Shown: positions 18,716 through 29,227 of the stretch, piece by piece | Position numbering within the stretch: position 1 is the stretch's first letter | Layout: every line of letters starts with the position of its first letter | Source: Photobacterium damselae | GTDB taxonomy: Bacteria > Pseudomonadota > Gammaproteobacteria > Enterobacterales > Vibrionaceae | Reading direction: 5' to 3' | Assembly: GCF_003026815.1 (NCBI RefSeq) | Contig: NZ_PYOG01000021.1 | Span: 1 to 64,000 of the forward strand | DNA length: 64,000 nucleotides | The notes under the pieces: model-generated | Told to the model about the DNA's origin: nothing | Databases searched by the model: none | The model's input: the letters and a program-made list of their open reading frames with translations, nothing else | Translations under genes and position numbers: made by a program

Positions 18716-18907
18716 TTAATAGTATTGATCACACCCACTATGTAATTGAGGTTGATCGTGTAAATCATCACAAGATAATTGAAAGGTTTGTTGATCATTG
18801 GGATTTTCAATGATCACTGAGTCAGAGAGATGATCAATGGCGACAACTTTGCCGATACCATGGGGGAACTCGATCCACATGCCGATCTTAATTTGATGAA
18901 TATTCAT
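18716..18907 (-). CDS. Small uncharacterised protein, 63 aa
   Basis: A short ORF with a near-perfect Shine-Dalgarno (AAAGGAGG) 6 bp before its ATG, which argues that it is translated. The product is acidic and His/Asp-rich with no membrane segment. Residues 4-30 (HQIKIGMWIEFPHGIGKV and on) read like a small beta-barrel opening, as in KOW or SH3-like folds, but I do not recognise the family. It sits between the convergent mdh terminator and ispB and is separated from ispB by a terminator, so it probably has its own promoter. Confidence 0.65.
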   Translation of the reverse strand: MNIHQIKIGMWIEFPHGIGKVVAIDHLSDSVIIENPNDQQTFQLSCDDLHDQPQLHSGCDQYY

Positions 18908-18956
18908 TGTGGCCTCCTTTCTTTGAGTATAGAAGAGGATGCTTTGAGATAAAATA

Positions 18957-18990
18957 AAAGCCGATAGGTACCCATACCCATCGGCTTTAC
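18957..18990 (-). terminator. ispB terminator
   Basis: AAAGCCGAT-GGTA pairs with TACC-ATCGGCTTT. On the minus strand it is followed by TATTTTAT, just after the ispB stop. Confidence 0.82.
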
Positions 18991-19007
18991 TGTATTTAGT
19001 TATGTGA

Positions 19008-19979
19008 TTACTTATTACGCTGCACAGAAAGATGGGCCAGTGCGATAAGCGCTTGTTTGTGTGCTGACTCAGGTAAGATATCTAAAGCTGCAATTGCTTT
19101 ATCAGCTTCTTGTTCAGCACGCTGTTGAGTATATTCTAGCGCCCCTGTTTCACGCATGCAGGTCAAGATCTCATCTAGCTTATCCATTCCGTTAGCTTGT
19201 TCGATGGCTTCTCGAATCATAGCGGCTTGTTGTGGATTACCGTGGCGCATAGCGTAAAGGAGAGGAAGAGTGGGTTTGCCTTCAGCCAGGTCATCACCAA
19301 CATTCTTACCCATTTCTTTACCATCGGCGACGTAATCTAAAACATCATCAATCAACTGGAAGGCGGTACCTAAGTAACGGCCGTAGTCTTGAAATGCAGT
19401 TTCAACTTCAGGTGAAGCTTTTGCAATAATTGCTGCGACTTGTGTTGCTGCTTCAAATAGGCGAGCTGTTTTGGAGTAAATGACTTCCATATAGCTCTCT
19501 TCCGTCGTATCAGGATCGTTACAGTTCATTAATTGCTGTACTTCACCTTCTGCGATCACATTGGTAGCCGCACTCATGATATCGAGGATCTTCAAGGATC
19601 TTAGGCTCGTCATCATTTGGAAAGAGCGGGTATAAATGTAGTCACCGACAAGCACACTGGCGGCATTACCAAAAGCAGCATTGGCCGTTGCTTTTCCACG
19701 ACGCATATCTGATTCATCGACAACATCATCGTGCAGCAAAGTTGCAGTATGAATAAACTCGATAAATGCTGCTGCTGTGGTGTGATCTTCACCTTGATAA
19801 TCGAGTGCACGAGCAGCTAAAACTGCAAGCATTGGACGTAGGCGTTTACCTCCGCCACTTACAATGTAAAAACCGAGTTGGTTAATTAGGGCAACATCTG
19901 AGTTAAGTTGCGCTTGTATCTTTGCGTCTACAGCCGCCATGTCGTTGGCAGTGAGCGCTTGGATCGCTTTAAAATCCAT
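19008..19979 (-). CDS. ispB: Octaprenyl diphosphate synthase
   Basis: A 323-residue trans-polyprenyl synthase that makes the ubiquinone/menaquinone side chain from farnesyl diphosphate. The first Asp-rich motif is LLHDDVVDESDMRRG (DDxxD at 84-88), the second is LIDDVLDYVAD near residue 212, and GGGKRLRP is at 42-49. It is divergent from rplU, as in E. coli and Vibrio. Chain length (C40) is inferred from orthology. Confidence 0.95.
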   Translation of the reverse strand: MDFKAIQALTANDMAAVDAKIQAQLNSDVALINQLGFYIVSGGGKRLRPMLAVLAARALDYQGEDHTTAAAFIEFIHTATLLHDDVVDESDMRRGKATANAAFGNAASVLVGDYIYTRSFQMMTSLRSLKILDIMSAATNVIAEGEVQQLMNCNDPDTTEESYMEVIYSKTARLFEAATQVAAIIAKASPEVETAFQDYGRYLGTAFQLIDDVLDYVADGKEMGKNVGDDLAEGKPTLPLLYAMRHGNPQQAAMIREAIEQANGMDKLDEILTCMRETGALEYTQQRAEQEADKAIAALDILPESAHKQALIALAHLSVQRNK

Positions 19980-20257
19980 TATACATCCAGCAAATTTGTT
20001 GGCCGCGATAGGCGGAAAGTTTTTTAATTAAGTTAGCTGATATTACACCAAAATGGACAAATTCTCATAACCCCTAGTTATTGTATTTTTAACTCTTTTT
20101 TCCGTGGGCGACTTTTCACCAATTTTCTTTACTGAATCTCTTGCCAGAAAGACGATTTTCACGTAACATCCGCACCCTATTGATGACAAGATTAAGCGCA
20201 TACCCATTGCCCAAAAATTAAGCGGCGAATGGCCTATGCGGAAAAGCGGAGTAAGAC

Positions 20258-20569
20258 ATGTACGCTGTTTTCCAAAGTGGTGGTAAACAACACCGTGTTA
20301 GCGAAGGTCAAACCCTTCGTCTAGAAAAACTAGAAGCAGAAACTGGTTCAACTGTAGAATTCGATTCAGTTCTTCTAGTAGCTAACGGTGAAGAAGTAAC
20401 AGTGGGTGCACCATTTGTTGCTGGCGGTAAAGTAACTGCTGAAGTTGTAACGCACGGTCGTGGCGATAAAGTTAAAATCGTTAAGTTCCGTCGTCGTAAG
20501 CATTCTCGTAAGCAAATGGGCCACCGTCAGTGGTTCACTGAAGTCAAAATTACTGGCATCAGCGCTTAA
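20258..20569 (+). CDS. rplU: 50S ribosomal protein L21
   Basis: 103 residues. [20 protein letters not shown] at the start and [22 protein letters not shown] at the end are typical. L21 binds 23S rRNA. It forms an operon with rpmA (18-bp gap). Codon use is biased as expected for a highly expressed gene. Confidence 0.98.
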   Translation: MYAVFQSGGKQHRVSEGQTLRLEKLEAETGSTVEFDSVLLVANGEEVTVGAPFVAGGKVTAEVVTHGRGDKVKIVKFRRRKHSRKQMGHRQWFTEVKITGISA

Positions 20570-20575
20570 TAATAG

Positions 20576-20845
<270 letters not shown>

Positions 20846-20867
20846 TATCAGTCTCGACACGAGTTCT

Positions 20868-20895
20868 AAAGCCCTGCCATTTGGCGGGGCTTTTT
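20868..20895 (+). terminator. rplU-rpmA terminator
   Basis: AAAGCCC-GCCA pairs with TGGC-GGGCTTT, then TTTTAT. It lies between rpmA and the EamA transporter, which therefore probably depends on read-through or a promoter nearby. Confidence 0.87.
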
Positions 20896-20910
20896 ATATT
20901 TGGAGGGTTT

Positions 20911-21831
20911 ATGTCGGGTCCCGTTATTGGAGCATTATTAGCGTTAACAACAGCAGTGTTTTGGGGCGCATTGCCCATAGCGATGAAGCAAGCTGTTGAA
21001 GTTATGTCACCGTTTACTATTGTTTGGTATCGCTTTATAACCGCGTTTATTGGCTTAGGTATTTGGTTATTATGGCGCAAGCAGTTACCCGCAAAATCAT
21101 CCCTAAACTTCCCTCGTTTTGGTTTCCTTTTATTAGCCAGTTTAGGGTTGGCAGGCAACTTTGTTTTATTCAACAGTGCCTTACAATATCTGAGTCCTCC
21201 GGTTGTTCAGGTCATTATTCAGCTTGCTCCAGTGATACTATTATTAAGTAGTGTGTGGCTGTTTAAAGAAACCTTAGGTCGTCATCAAATCATTGGTGTG
21301 ATCTGCTTATTTTCAGGCTTATTGTTATTTTTCAATGAGCGATTAGTTGAGCTATTTACCAGCTTATCAGGCTATACTCTTGGCGTGATACTGGCAGTGA
21401 CAGCGGCTTTGGTATGGGTTGTATATGGCCTAACCCAGAAGCGCTTGTTACGAGATTTTAGCTCAGCGCAGATACTATTTATGGTATATGGCATTTGTGC
21501 GTTATTATTAACGCCCTTTGCTGAGCCAAAGCAGTTATTGCTGATGGACTCACGACAACTGGGCATGTTGATGTTCTGTTGTATTAATACGCTGGTTGGC
21601 TATGGTGCTTTTGCCGAAGCGCTAGCACGTTGGCAAGCAGCTCAGGTAAGTGCAGTGATTACACTTGCCCCTCTATTTACGATATTATTTGTAGACCTTG
21701 CTAGTTTGGTATGGCCAAAATTTGTTGCGCCAGTCGCTCTAAATAGCTGGGGTTATTTAGGTGCTATGGTTGTCGTCAGTGGTGCTATGTTCTGCGCTAT
21801 TGGTCATAAGCTTATTCGACAGCAGAGATAG
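20911..21831 (+). CDS. EamA/DMT-family transporter
   Basis: 306 residues with ten predicted membrane segments in two repeated EamA halves (about 1-140 and 150-300), an inner-membrane metabolite exporter architecture. GALLALTTAVFWGALPIAMK and ALVWVVYGLTQKRLL open the two halves. A good Shine-Dalgarno (GGAGGG) sets the ATG at 20911. It lies between rpmA and cgtA, where E. coli has the DMT gene yhbE; orthology with YhbE is likely. The substrate is unknown. Confidence 0.88.
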   Translation: MSGPVIGALLALTTAVFWGALPIAMKQAVEVMSPFTIVWYRFITAFIGLGIWLLWRKQLPAKSSLNFPRFGFLLLASLGLAGNFVLFNSALQYLSPPVVQVIIQLAPVILLLSSVWLFKETLGRHQIIGVICLFSGLLLFFNERLVELFTSLSGYTLGVILAVTAALVWVVYGLTQKRLLRDFSSAQILFMVYGICALLLTPFAEPKQLLLMDSRQLGMLMFCCINTLVGYGAFAEALARWQAAQVSAVITLAPLFTILFVDLASLVWPKFVAPVALNSWGYLGAMVVVSGAMFCAIGHKLIRQQR

Positions 21832-21854
21832 CAAAGGTCGATTACAATGGTTAA

Positions 21855-23096
<1,242 letters not shown>

Positions 23097-23112
23097 TCCA
23101 ATATAAATTATG

Positions 23113-23140
23113 AAAACCGCTCCTTGTGAGCGGTTTTTTT
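23113..23140 (+). terminator. cgtA terminator
   Basis: AAAACCGCTC pairs with GAGCGGTTTT around a TTGT-type loop and is followed by TTTT, 16 bp after the cgtA stop. Confidence 0.9.
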
Positions 23141-23257
23141 GTGTCTAATCAAGCAGAATGTTGAAAAATTATTCGATAATATTTGCGCGTGCTCACACCA
23201 TGATTAAGGTAATGTGAGTTTTATAATGATTTGGAACAAAAGGAGATTGCCCCAACT

Positions 23258-24046
23258 ATGCCTGATCATGAGGGATGTTTGTCTGAGCCTGAGCAGCGAG
23301 AAATATCGCATCTTGCCGTTACTGCCGGACAAAAATTGCTGCAACACGGCGCGGAAAGTACTTTGATTGCCGATGTCACAAGACGGATAGGGTTGGCTTT
23401 AGGAGTCGATACCGTTGAGGTCTCGTTATCAGCCAGCTCCATGGTGATCACAACGCGCTATCAAGGACGCTGTATTACCACAACGAGACGTTGCCAAGAT
23501 GGTGGCATAAATATGCAGGTTGTTACCGAAATTCAGCGGATCTGTATTCTGGCTGAGCGGGGACTGATTAGTGTTAAAGAAGTTCATCACCGTTTAGAGC
23601 ATCTTAAAGCAACACGTTATAACCGCTATTTAGTGGTGTTTATGATCGGTCTTTCTTGCGCTTCATTTAGTCGTTTAGCAGGGGGCGATTGGCCTGTTTT
23701 TTGGTTAACGTTTTTCGCTTCAAGTATTGGAATGTTTGTTCGTCAAGAGATAGCACATTGCCAATTTAACCCTCTTATTAACTTTGGTATTACCGCTTTT
23801 GTCACCACGCTAATCTCAGGCTTTGGTCAGGTTTACCAAGTGGGGGATACACCTTTTATTGCGATGGCATCATCAGTCTTAATGTTAGTACCTGGCTTTC
23901 CTTTGATTAATTCAATCGCTGATATGGTGAAAGGTTATGTCAATATGGGAATTGCTCGTTGGGCAATGGCGACGTTATTAACCTTATCCACTTGTATGGG
24001 AATCGTTGCTGCTATGAATGTACTCGATGTATGGGGATGGTTATGA
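23258..24046 (+). CDS. ThrE-family exporter subunit, YjjP-like
   Basis: 262 residues: a cytosolic N-terminal region with the HGAES motif (30-34) and a C-terminal part with about five membrane segments (ISGFGQVYQVG and LMLVPGFPLINSIADM among them). It is the larger half of a split threonine/serine exporter; E. coli YjjP with YjjB exports succinate. The ATG at 23258 lies 12 bp after AGGAG. The stop overlaps the next gene by ATGA, so the two halves are coupled. Confidence 0.88.
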   Translation: MPDHEGCLSEPEQREISHLAVTAGQKLLQHGAESTLIADVTRRIGLALGVDTVEVSLSASSMVITTRYQGRCITTTRRCQDGGINMQVVTEIQRICILAERGLISVKEVHHRLEHLKATRYNRYLVVFMIGLSCASFSRLAGGDWPVFWLTFFASSIGMFVRQEIAHCQFNPLINFGITAFVTTLISGFGQVYQVGDTPFIAMASSVLMLVPGFPLINSIADMVKGYVNMGIARWAMATLLTLSTCMGIVAAMNVLDVWGWL

Positions 24047-24519
24047 ATGATATGCTGACACTATTGCTGGCTCTTGCCAATGATATGTTCTTTGCCATGA
24101 TCCCGGCGGTTGGTTTTGCGTTGGTTTTTAATGTTCCTCCCAAAGCACTGAAATATTGTGCCATTGGTGGAGCTTTAGGGCATGGTTGTCGTTTTCTACT
24201 GATGCACTGGGGTGTTCCTATTGAGTGGGCAACGTTAGCAGCTGCAACCTTAGTTGGTATGATTGGCGTACATTGGTCTCATCGTTTTTTAGCTCACCCA
24301 AAAGTATTCACAGTCGCTGCGATGATCCCTATGGTCCCTGGTGTTTTTGCATTTAAAGCTATGATTGCCGTTGTTGAAATAAACCATAGAGGCTTCTCGC
24401 TTGAGTTATGGGGATTGATGGTTGAAAATGTACTAAAAGCCATCTTTATCATTGCGGCGTTAGCAATCGGTCTTGCGATGCCAGGGCTGTTATTTTACCG
24501 TCGTCGTCCAGTGGTATAA
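24043..24519 (+). CDS. ThrE-family exporter subunit, YjjB-like
   Basis: A 158-residue membrane protein with about four or five helices; MIPMVPGVFAFKAM is the family signature. It is the smaller partner of the preceding YjjP-like gene and corresponds to the C-terminal ThrE_2 domain. The ATG at 24043 (GGGGA upstream) overlaps the preceding stop, so both are translated together. folA follows 25 bp later and may share the transcript. Confidence 0.88.
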   Translation: MNDMLTLLLALANDMFFAMIPAVGFALVFNVPPKALKYCAIGGALGHGCRFLLMHWGVPIEWATLAAATLVGMIGVHWSHRFLAHPKVFTVAAMIPMVPGVFAFKAMIAVVEINHRGFSLELWGLMVENVLKAIFIIAALAIGLAMPGLLFYRRRPVV

Positions 24520-24544
24520 CTCAAAAGTCATCATGAGAAAATAT

Positions 24545-25027
24545 ATGAAAATCAGTATGATTGCCGCCATGGCAAAAGACCGAGTGATCGGAAAAGATAA
24601 TGCAATGCCTTGGCATCTTCCTGCTGACTTTGCGTGGTTTAAACAGTCGACATTAGGTAAGCCGATAGTGATGGGACGAAAAACCTATCAATCTATTGGT
24701 CGTCCATTACCAGGGCGATTAAACATTGTGATCAGTCGAGATCCTCAACTAACGATTGAGGGGGTAACGGTTGTTAACTCTCTTGAACATGCGAAAATGG
24801 TTGCTGGAGAGGTAGAAGAGCTAATGATCATTGGTGGTGGATCGATTTATGAGCATTACTTGGCGCAAGCTGATTGCCTATATTTAACTTTTATTGAAGC
24901 TCAGCTTGAAGGTGATACTCGTTTCCCTAATTGGGGCGAAGGGTGGCTCAAGACCTATAGTGAACATTATACCGCTGATGAGAATAATGCTTATGATATG
25001 GAGTTTGTTATTTTACAGCGATCTTAA
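24545..25027 (+). CDS. folA: Dihydrofolate reductase
   Basis: A 160-residue enzyme reducing dihydrofolate to tetrahydrofolate with NADPH, and the trimethoprim target. ISMIAAMAKDRVIGKDNAMPWHLPADFAWFK-type features are present, with catalytic Asp28, then PIVMGRKTYQSIGRPLPGR and IIGGGSIYEHYL. The ATG at 24545 follows GAGAAAAT and fits E. coli FolA (159 aa); the ATG at 24533 would add MRKY. It is convergent with apaH. Confidence 0.96.
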   Translation: MKISMIAAMAKDRVIGKDNAMPWHLPADFAWFKQSTLGKPIVMGRKTYQSIGRPLPGRLNIVISRDPQLTIEGVTVVNSLEHAKMVAGEVEELMIIGGGSIYEHYLAQADCLYLTFIEAQLEGDTRFPNWGEGWLKTYSEHYTADENNAYDMEFVILQRS

Positions 25028-25055
25028 CTGTTTCTTGTACCGCTATTTTCTTAAA

Positions 25056-25104
25056 TAAATATAGGCTTTACTTCTCTTACTAAGAAAAGTGAAGCCTATA
25101 TTTC
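25056..25104. terminator. Bidirectional terminator between folA and apaH
   Basis: AAATATAGGCTT and AAGCCTATATTT form the outer stem, with additional inner pairing (ACTTCTCTTA with TAAGAAAAGT). A/T runs on both sides fit termination in either direction between convergent genes. Confidence 0.8.
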
Positions 25105-25133
25105 TATAACGATTATTATCGCAAAACAGCTAA

Positions 25134-25955
25134 TTAGTGGCTGTAGATAGGGCAAGGAGTAGAGAAAAAAGCTTTGTCTTCCCAGCGCATCATAGTAAGG
25201 CTATTACCCCATACACACCCAGTATCAAGCCCAATACAATATTCATCTTGATGCCCCATCAGTGCAGCCCAGTGACCAAATAGAATGGTTTTCTCCATTG
25301 GCGTTAAGCGAGGAATGTCAAACCAAGGTTTAAGCTCGGTAACGGATTGAGAGTCAGGGCCTTCCTTACAAGCCATATCTAAACGACCATCGGGGTAGCA
25401 AAAACGCATTCGAGTAAAGTTATTGATGGTAAAACGCAGCTGCTCTAGCTCAGTTAAATTATCTTGCCATAAGTTAGGACCATCGCCATACATATTGGTC
25501 AATAGCCATAAATAACGATCTGATTGTAGAACCGATTCTACATGACGGGCCTGAGTACGAGCTTGCTCTAGTGACCACTGTGGCGTAATTCCAGCATGAA
25601 CCATAACAAAATTATGCTGAGGATGTTCAGCTAAAATAGGCTGCATGCGAAGCCAGTTAAGCAGTTCTTCGCCATCTGGTGCGGTAAAAATGTCGTGAAT
25701 TTTATCTTTGGATTTTGCTTTTGCTATTCCATTTGCAACCGCCAGAAGATGGAGGTCATGGTTACCTAAAACGATGGTAGCTGCGTTGCCAAGTGCTTTA
25801 ATAAAACGTAATGTTTGTAATGATTTTGGCCCGCGAGCGACCAGATCTCCTGCTAACCATAGCTCATCAGTGTTTGCATCAAACTGAACTTGCTGCAGCA
25901 GTTTTTCTAAATCATCAAAACAGCCCTGGATATCTCCAACGATATAAGTTGCCAT
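25134..25955 (-). CDS. apaH: Bis(5'-nucleosyl)-tetraphosphatase, symmetrical
   Basis: A 273-residue metallophosphatase that cleaves Ap4A to two ADP and also removes Np4 RNA caps in E. coli. The calcineurin-like motifs GDIQGC (7-12), GDLVARG (36-42) and GNHD (64-67) and the downstream histidine sites (VMVHAGI, LFGHWAALMG) are intact. It normally follows rsmA-apaG; here apaG is not between them and a terminator separates apaH from rsmA. Confidence 0.96.
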   Translation of the reverse strand: MATYIVGDIQGCFDDLEKLLQQVQFDANTDELWLAGDLVARGPKSLQTLRFIKALGNAATIVLGNHDLHLLAVANGIAKAKSKDKIHDIFTAPDGEELLNWLRMQPILAEHPQHNFVMVHAGITPQWSLEQARTQARHVESVLQSDRYLWLLTNMYGDGPNLWQDNLTELEQLRFTINNFTRMRFCYPDGRLDMACKEGPDSQSVTELKPWFDIPRLTPMEKTILFGHWAALMGHQDEYCIGLDTGCVWGNSLTMMRWEDKAFFSTPCPIYSH

Positions 25956-26031
25956 TAAACACTCACTTATCTGATTGTGCCTCTGAAGGTGTGGGGCAAA
26001 GAGGTGGATACGATGTTTATTTGATAAAAAA

Positions 26032-26061
26032 ATCCCCTTTGCTCAAAAAGCGAAAGGGGAT
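26032..26061 (-). terminator. Terminator after rsmA
   Basis: On the minus strand TCCCCTTT-GCT pairs with AGC-AAAGGGGA, then TTTTTTT. It ends the lptD-surA-pdxA-rsmA transcript before apaH. Confidence 0.9.
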
Positions 26062-26080
26062 GATATTAGCTCAGTTGCAA

Positions 26081-26893
26081 TTACTCGGCTTGGTAATTTG
26101 CATCCAGCCAGTTAGCCAGCGCCACAAATTTTTCGACTGAAATATTTTCGGGACGATCGCTTGGGTTAACCCCTAATGCTTCGATCTGCTCTGCGGTCAT
26201 AAGAGCTTTAAAGCAGTTACGAACGGTTTTACGACGCTGGTTAAAGCCTTCACGACAGACGCGATCCAACCATTTTAGATTGGTACATGGGAAAGGCAGT
26301 GTCTCATACGGTGTTAGACGTACAACAGCAGAATCTACTTTAGGTGCTGGTACGAAAGATTCAGGTGGAACTTCCAGTACTGGCATGACTTTACAGTAGT
26401 ATTGTGCCATTACAGTTAAACGACCATACGCTTTGCAACCTGGACCTGCCGCTAGACGGTTTACCACTTCTTTTTGCAGCATAAAGTGCATATCCTGAAC
26501 ATCTTTATGATAAGTGAACAGGTGGAACATCAGTGGGGTTGAAATGTTGTATGGCAGGTTACCAAATATACGTAGCTTAGCATCTTCACGAATCAGTTTA
26601 GTGAAGTCAAAGCGCATTGCATCGCCTTCATTGATGGTAAGCTTTGGACCCAGATCTGGGTGATTGCGTAGACGCTCTGCAAGATCTCGGTCTAGTTCAA
26701 TAACATTAAAGTGATCAACTAGCTTACCTACTTCTTCGGTGATGGCGCCAAGGCCTGGACCGATTTCAACTAGGTTTTGACCTGATCTTGGGTTAATCGC
26801 CGATACGATACCGTCGATAATAAAAGGGTCGGTTAAGAAGTTTTGACCAAAGCGCTTACGGGCGCGGTGGCCTAAATGGACATCGTTGCTCAT
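26081..26893 (-). CDS. rsmA: 16S rRNA dimethyladenosine transferase RsmA (KsgA)
   Basis: A 270-residue enzyme that dimethylates A1518 and A1519 of 16S rRNA late in 30S assembly. [11 protein letters not shown], the SAM site [11 protein letters not shown] (42-52) and the catalytic NLPYNIS (112-118) are present. The ATG at 26893 overlaps the pdxA stop by ATGA, which supports this start; the longer frame to 26938 adds non-conserved residues inside pdxA. Confidence 0.96.
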   Translation of the reverse strand: MSNDVHLGHRARKRFGQNFLTDPFIIDGIVSAINPRSGQNLVEIGPGLGAITEEVGKLVDHFNVIELDRDLAERLRNHPDLGPKLTINEGDAMRFDFTKLIREDAKLRIFGNLPYNISTPLMFHLFTYHKDVQDMHFMLQKEVVNRLAAGPGCKAYGRLTVMAQYYCKVMPVLEVPPESFVPAPKVDSAVVRLTPYETLPFPCTNLKWLDRVCREGFNQRRKTVRNCFKALMTAEQIEALGVNPSDRPENISVEKFVALANWLDANYQAE

Positions 26894-27879
26894 GCTTGTT
26901 TTTCTACCAGTTCTACGGCATGAGTAAGCGCCGTCCAAAGGCTGCCTATCTCTGCCTGTCCAGTACCTGCGAGTTCCAGTGCGGTACCATGATCTACTGA
27001 GGTTCGAATGAAGGGTAGTCCTAACGTGATGTTAACGGACTTACCAAAGCCTTTAAATTTGAGCACTGGTAACCCTTGGTCGTGATACATAGCTAATACT
27101 GTATCTGCCTCAGCCAAATATTTAGGTTGGAAAATTGTATCAGCAGGTAAAGGTCCTACTAAATGGATATTTTCCTCGCGAAGTCGATTGAGCGTTGGAG
27201 TAATCACATCGATTTCTTCATGGCCTAAACAACCGTCTTCGCCTGCATGCGGATTGAGTCCACATACATAGATTTTGGGAGCAGCAAGACCAAATTTTGT
27301 AACAAGATCTTGATGCAATATACGAATAACTTGCTCTAGTCGTTGTGGTGTAATGGCTTTTGCAACACAAGAAAGAGGTATGTGAGTTGTCACTAACGCA
27401 ACTCGTAACCCTTCGGTTGCTAACATCATAACAACTTGCGCTGTATTAGATTGCTCTGCAAAAAATTCAGTATGTCCGCTAAATGCAACACCGGCTCGGT
27501 TAATAACACCTTTATGTACCGGTCCTGTCACGATTGCCGAAAACTCACCACTTAAGCAGCCCTGGGCCGCCCTGGCTAGTGTGTTCAGTACATAGTGACC
27601 ATTGGCTTCATTTAACTGGCCCGCACAGACAGCCTCTTGTGTATCTATTTGAGCAACGACAAGTGTCCCTGCTCGATGAGGTTCTGCTGGTTGGGTTTGA
27701 TCATAGCGGATGATCTCAACTTGAATTCCCAATTGAACCGCACGTTCTACCATAACCTGCGCGTCAGCACAAATGACAAGTTGGTGCGGCCAGTTGTGTT
27801 GGCTTAGAGCCAGAACTAAATCTGGCCCAATCCCTGCCGGTTCTCCAGGGGTTATCGCAATGCGTTTAACCTTATCCAT
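26890..27879 (-). CDS. pdxA: 4-hydroxythreonine-4-phosphate dehydrogenase
   Basis: A 329-residue NAD-dependent enzyme of pyridoxal phosphate synthesis. [15 protein letters not shown] at the start, [28 protein letters not shown] (metal-binding histidine) and [11 protein letters not shown] are family landmarks. It overlaps surA upstream by 8 bp and rsmA downstream by 4 bp, so it is tightly coupled in the lptD-surA-pdxA-rsmA cluster also found in E. coli. Confidence 0.96.
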   Translation of the reverse strand: MDKVKRIAITPGEPAGIGPDLVLALSQHNWPHQLVICADAQVMVERAVQLGIQVEIIRYDQTQPAEPHRAGTLVVAQIDTQEAVCAGQLNEANGHYVLNTLARAAQGCLSGEFSAIVTGPVHKGVINRAGVAFSGHTEFFAEQSNTAQVVMMLATEGLRVALVTTHIPLSCVAKAITPQRLEQVIRILHQDLVTKFGLAAPKIYVCGLNPHAGEDGCLGHEEIDVITPTLNRLREENIHLVGPLPADTIFQPKYLAEADTVLAMYHDQGLPVLKFKGFGKSVNITLGLPFIRTSVDHGTALELAGTGQAEIGSLWTALTHAVELVEKQA

Positions 27880-29176
27880 TATTTCCTGTATTTGTTAAAT
27901 TATCGATATAAGCACTAGCTCGCAGCTCTTGCAGCCAAGTTTGTGCTTCTTCGTTAAACTTACGGTTGAAGAGAATGCGATAAGCTCGATTTTTCAGTGC
28001 TGCATCGGTACGGTCAACATTGCGGCGACCTTCTACTTCAACGATGTGCCAACCGTGTACCGTTTTAAATGGCTGACTGATTGTATCTACTGGTAAAGTT
28101 TCTACTTTATCTTTAAATGCTGGAACATATAAATCTGGTGTCTGCCAACCTAATTCACCACCATTAGCCGCAGAACCTGGGTCTTGGCTAATCGCTTTTG
28201 CCGCTTGAGCAAACGTCTCTTTACCTGACAAAATCTTTTGACGAACTTGCTCTAACTCTTGTTTTGCTCCTGCATCACTTAGAATCACAGATGGCTTAAG
28301 CAAAATGTGGCGAGCTTTCACTTCCATAACAGAAACGGTTTGTAGGCCTTTCACATCGTTAATTTTTAAGATGTGGTAACCAACACCACTACGGAATGGA
28401 CCAATAATTGCGCCTTTACCATTGTTTTTGATTTGATCGGCAAAGATAGTTGGCATTTCTTCTTTACTCATCCAACCCCATTCACCACCTTTTAGCGCTT
28501 TAGGGCCTTTAGAGTAGGTGTAAGCCAATTTGGCAAAATCAGCACCATCATTAAGATCTTTTACTAATTTATCCGCTTCTTCTTTAGCGGCATCTCGCTC
28601 TGCTTTGGAAGCACTTTCATCAACACGGATTTGAATTTGGCTGATGTTGTATTCAGTATTTTGCTGAGTCTGCTGGCCAAGTTGCTGAGCTAGATTTTCA
28701 ACTTCCTGCGGTAAGATATTGATACGACGACGAACAATTGCGGTACGTGCTTCGCTTGCCATTAGATCTCGTCGAATTTGATCACGAAAATCAGCAAATG
28801 AAATACCATATTGAGCTAATTGCTGGCGTAGCTGATCGATCGACATATTGCGTTCTTTGGCAATTTGGCCAATCGCTTGCTCTAGTTGGCTATCGTCAAT
28901 ACGAATACCCATCTGCTTTGCCTGCTGAACCTGTAGCGTCTCCATGATCAATTGATCCATAACCTGTTGGCGCAGAATATTTTCTGGTGGTAATGGTTGA
29001 TCGTGACCGGCTGCATTTAGATGTACCGTTTTTAGCATGTTGCTTACGTCACTTTGTAAAATCACACTGTCATTTACGGTAGTAACAATTTTATTCAGCT
29101 CTTGTGGCGCAGCAAATGAGCTTGCTGAGGCACCCATAATGGCTAAAGCTAATAGGGAAGACTTCCACTTTTTCAT
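27872..29176 (-). CDS. surA: Periplasmic chaperone and peptidyl-prolyl isomerase SurA
   Basis: 434 residues: a signal peptide (cleavage near SSFA-APQ), an N-terminal chaperone domain (about 23-165), two parvulin (PpiC) domains (about 170-275 and 285-385; the second contains ARHILLKPS and GGELGW) and a short C-terminal helix. It escorts unfolded outer-membrane proteins, including LptD, to the BAM complex. It sits directly after lptD. The length matches the E. coli protein (428). Confidence 0.96.
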   Translation of the reverse strand: MKKWKSSLLALAIMGASASSFAAPQELNKIVTTVNDSVILQSDVSNMLKTVHLNAAGHDQPLPPENILRQQVMDQLIMETLQVQQAKQMGIRIDDSQLEQAIGQIAKERNMSIDQLRQQLAQYGISFADFRDQIRRDLMASEARTAIVRRRINILPQEVENLAQQLGQQTQQNTEYNISQIQIRVDESASKAERDAAKEEADKLVKDLNDGADFAKLAYTYSKGPKALKGGEWGWMSKEEMPTIFADQIKNNGKGAIIGPFRSGVGYHILKINDVKGLQTVSVMEVKARHILLKPSVILSDAGAKQELEQVRQKILSGKETFAQAAKAISQDPGSAANGGELGWQTPDLYVPAFKDKVETLPVDTISQPFKTVHGWHIVEVEGRRNVDRTDAALKNRAYRILFNRKFNEEAQTWLQELRASAYIDNLTNTGNNG

Positions 29177-29196
29177 GTCAATTCCATCAAAATGAG

Positions 29197-29222
29197 AATA
29201 GCGGTCATCACAACCGCTATTT
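29197..29222 (-). other. Intercistronic hairpin between lptD and surA
   Basis: AATAGCGGT pairs with ACCGCTATT in the 51-bp gap. On the minus strand it is followed by CTCATTTTG, not a true T run, so mRNA processing or stability is as likely as termination. Confidence 0.55.
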
Positions 29223-29227
29223 AAATA

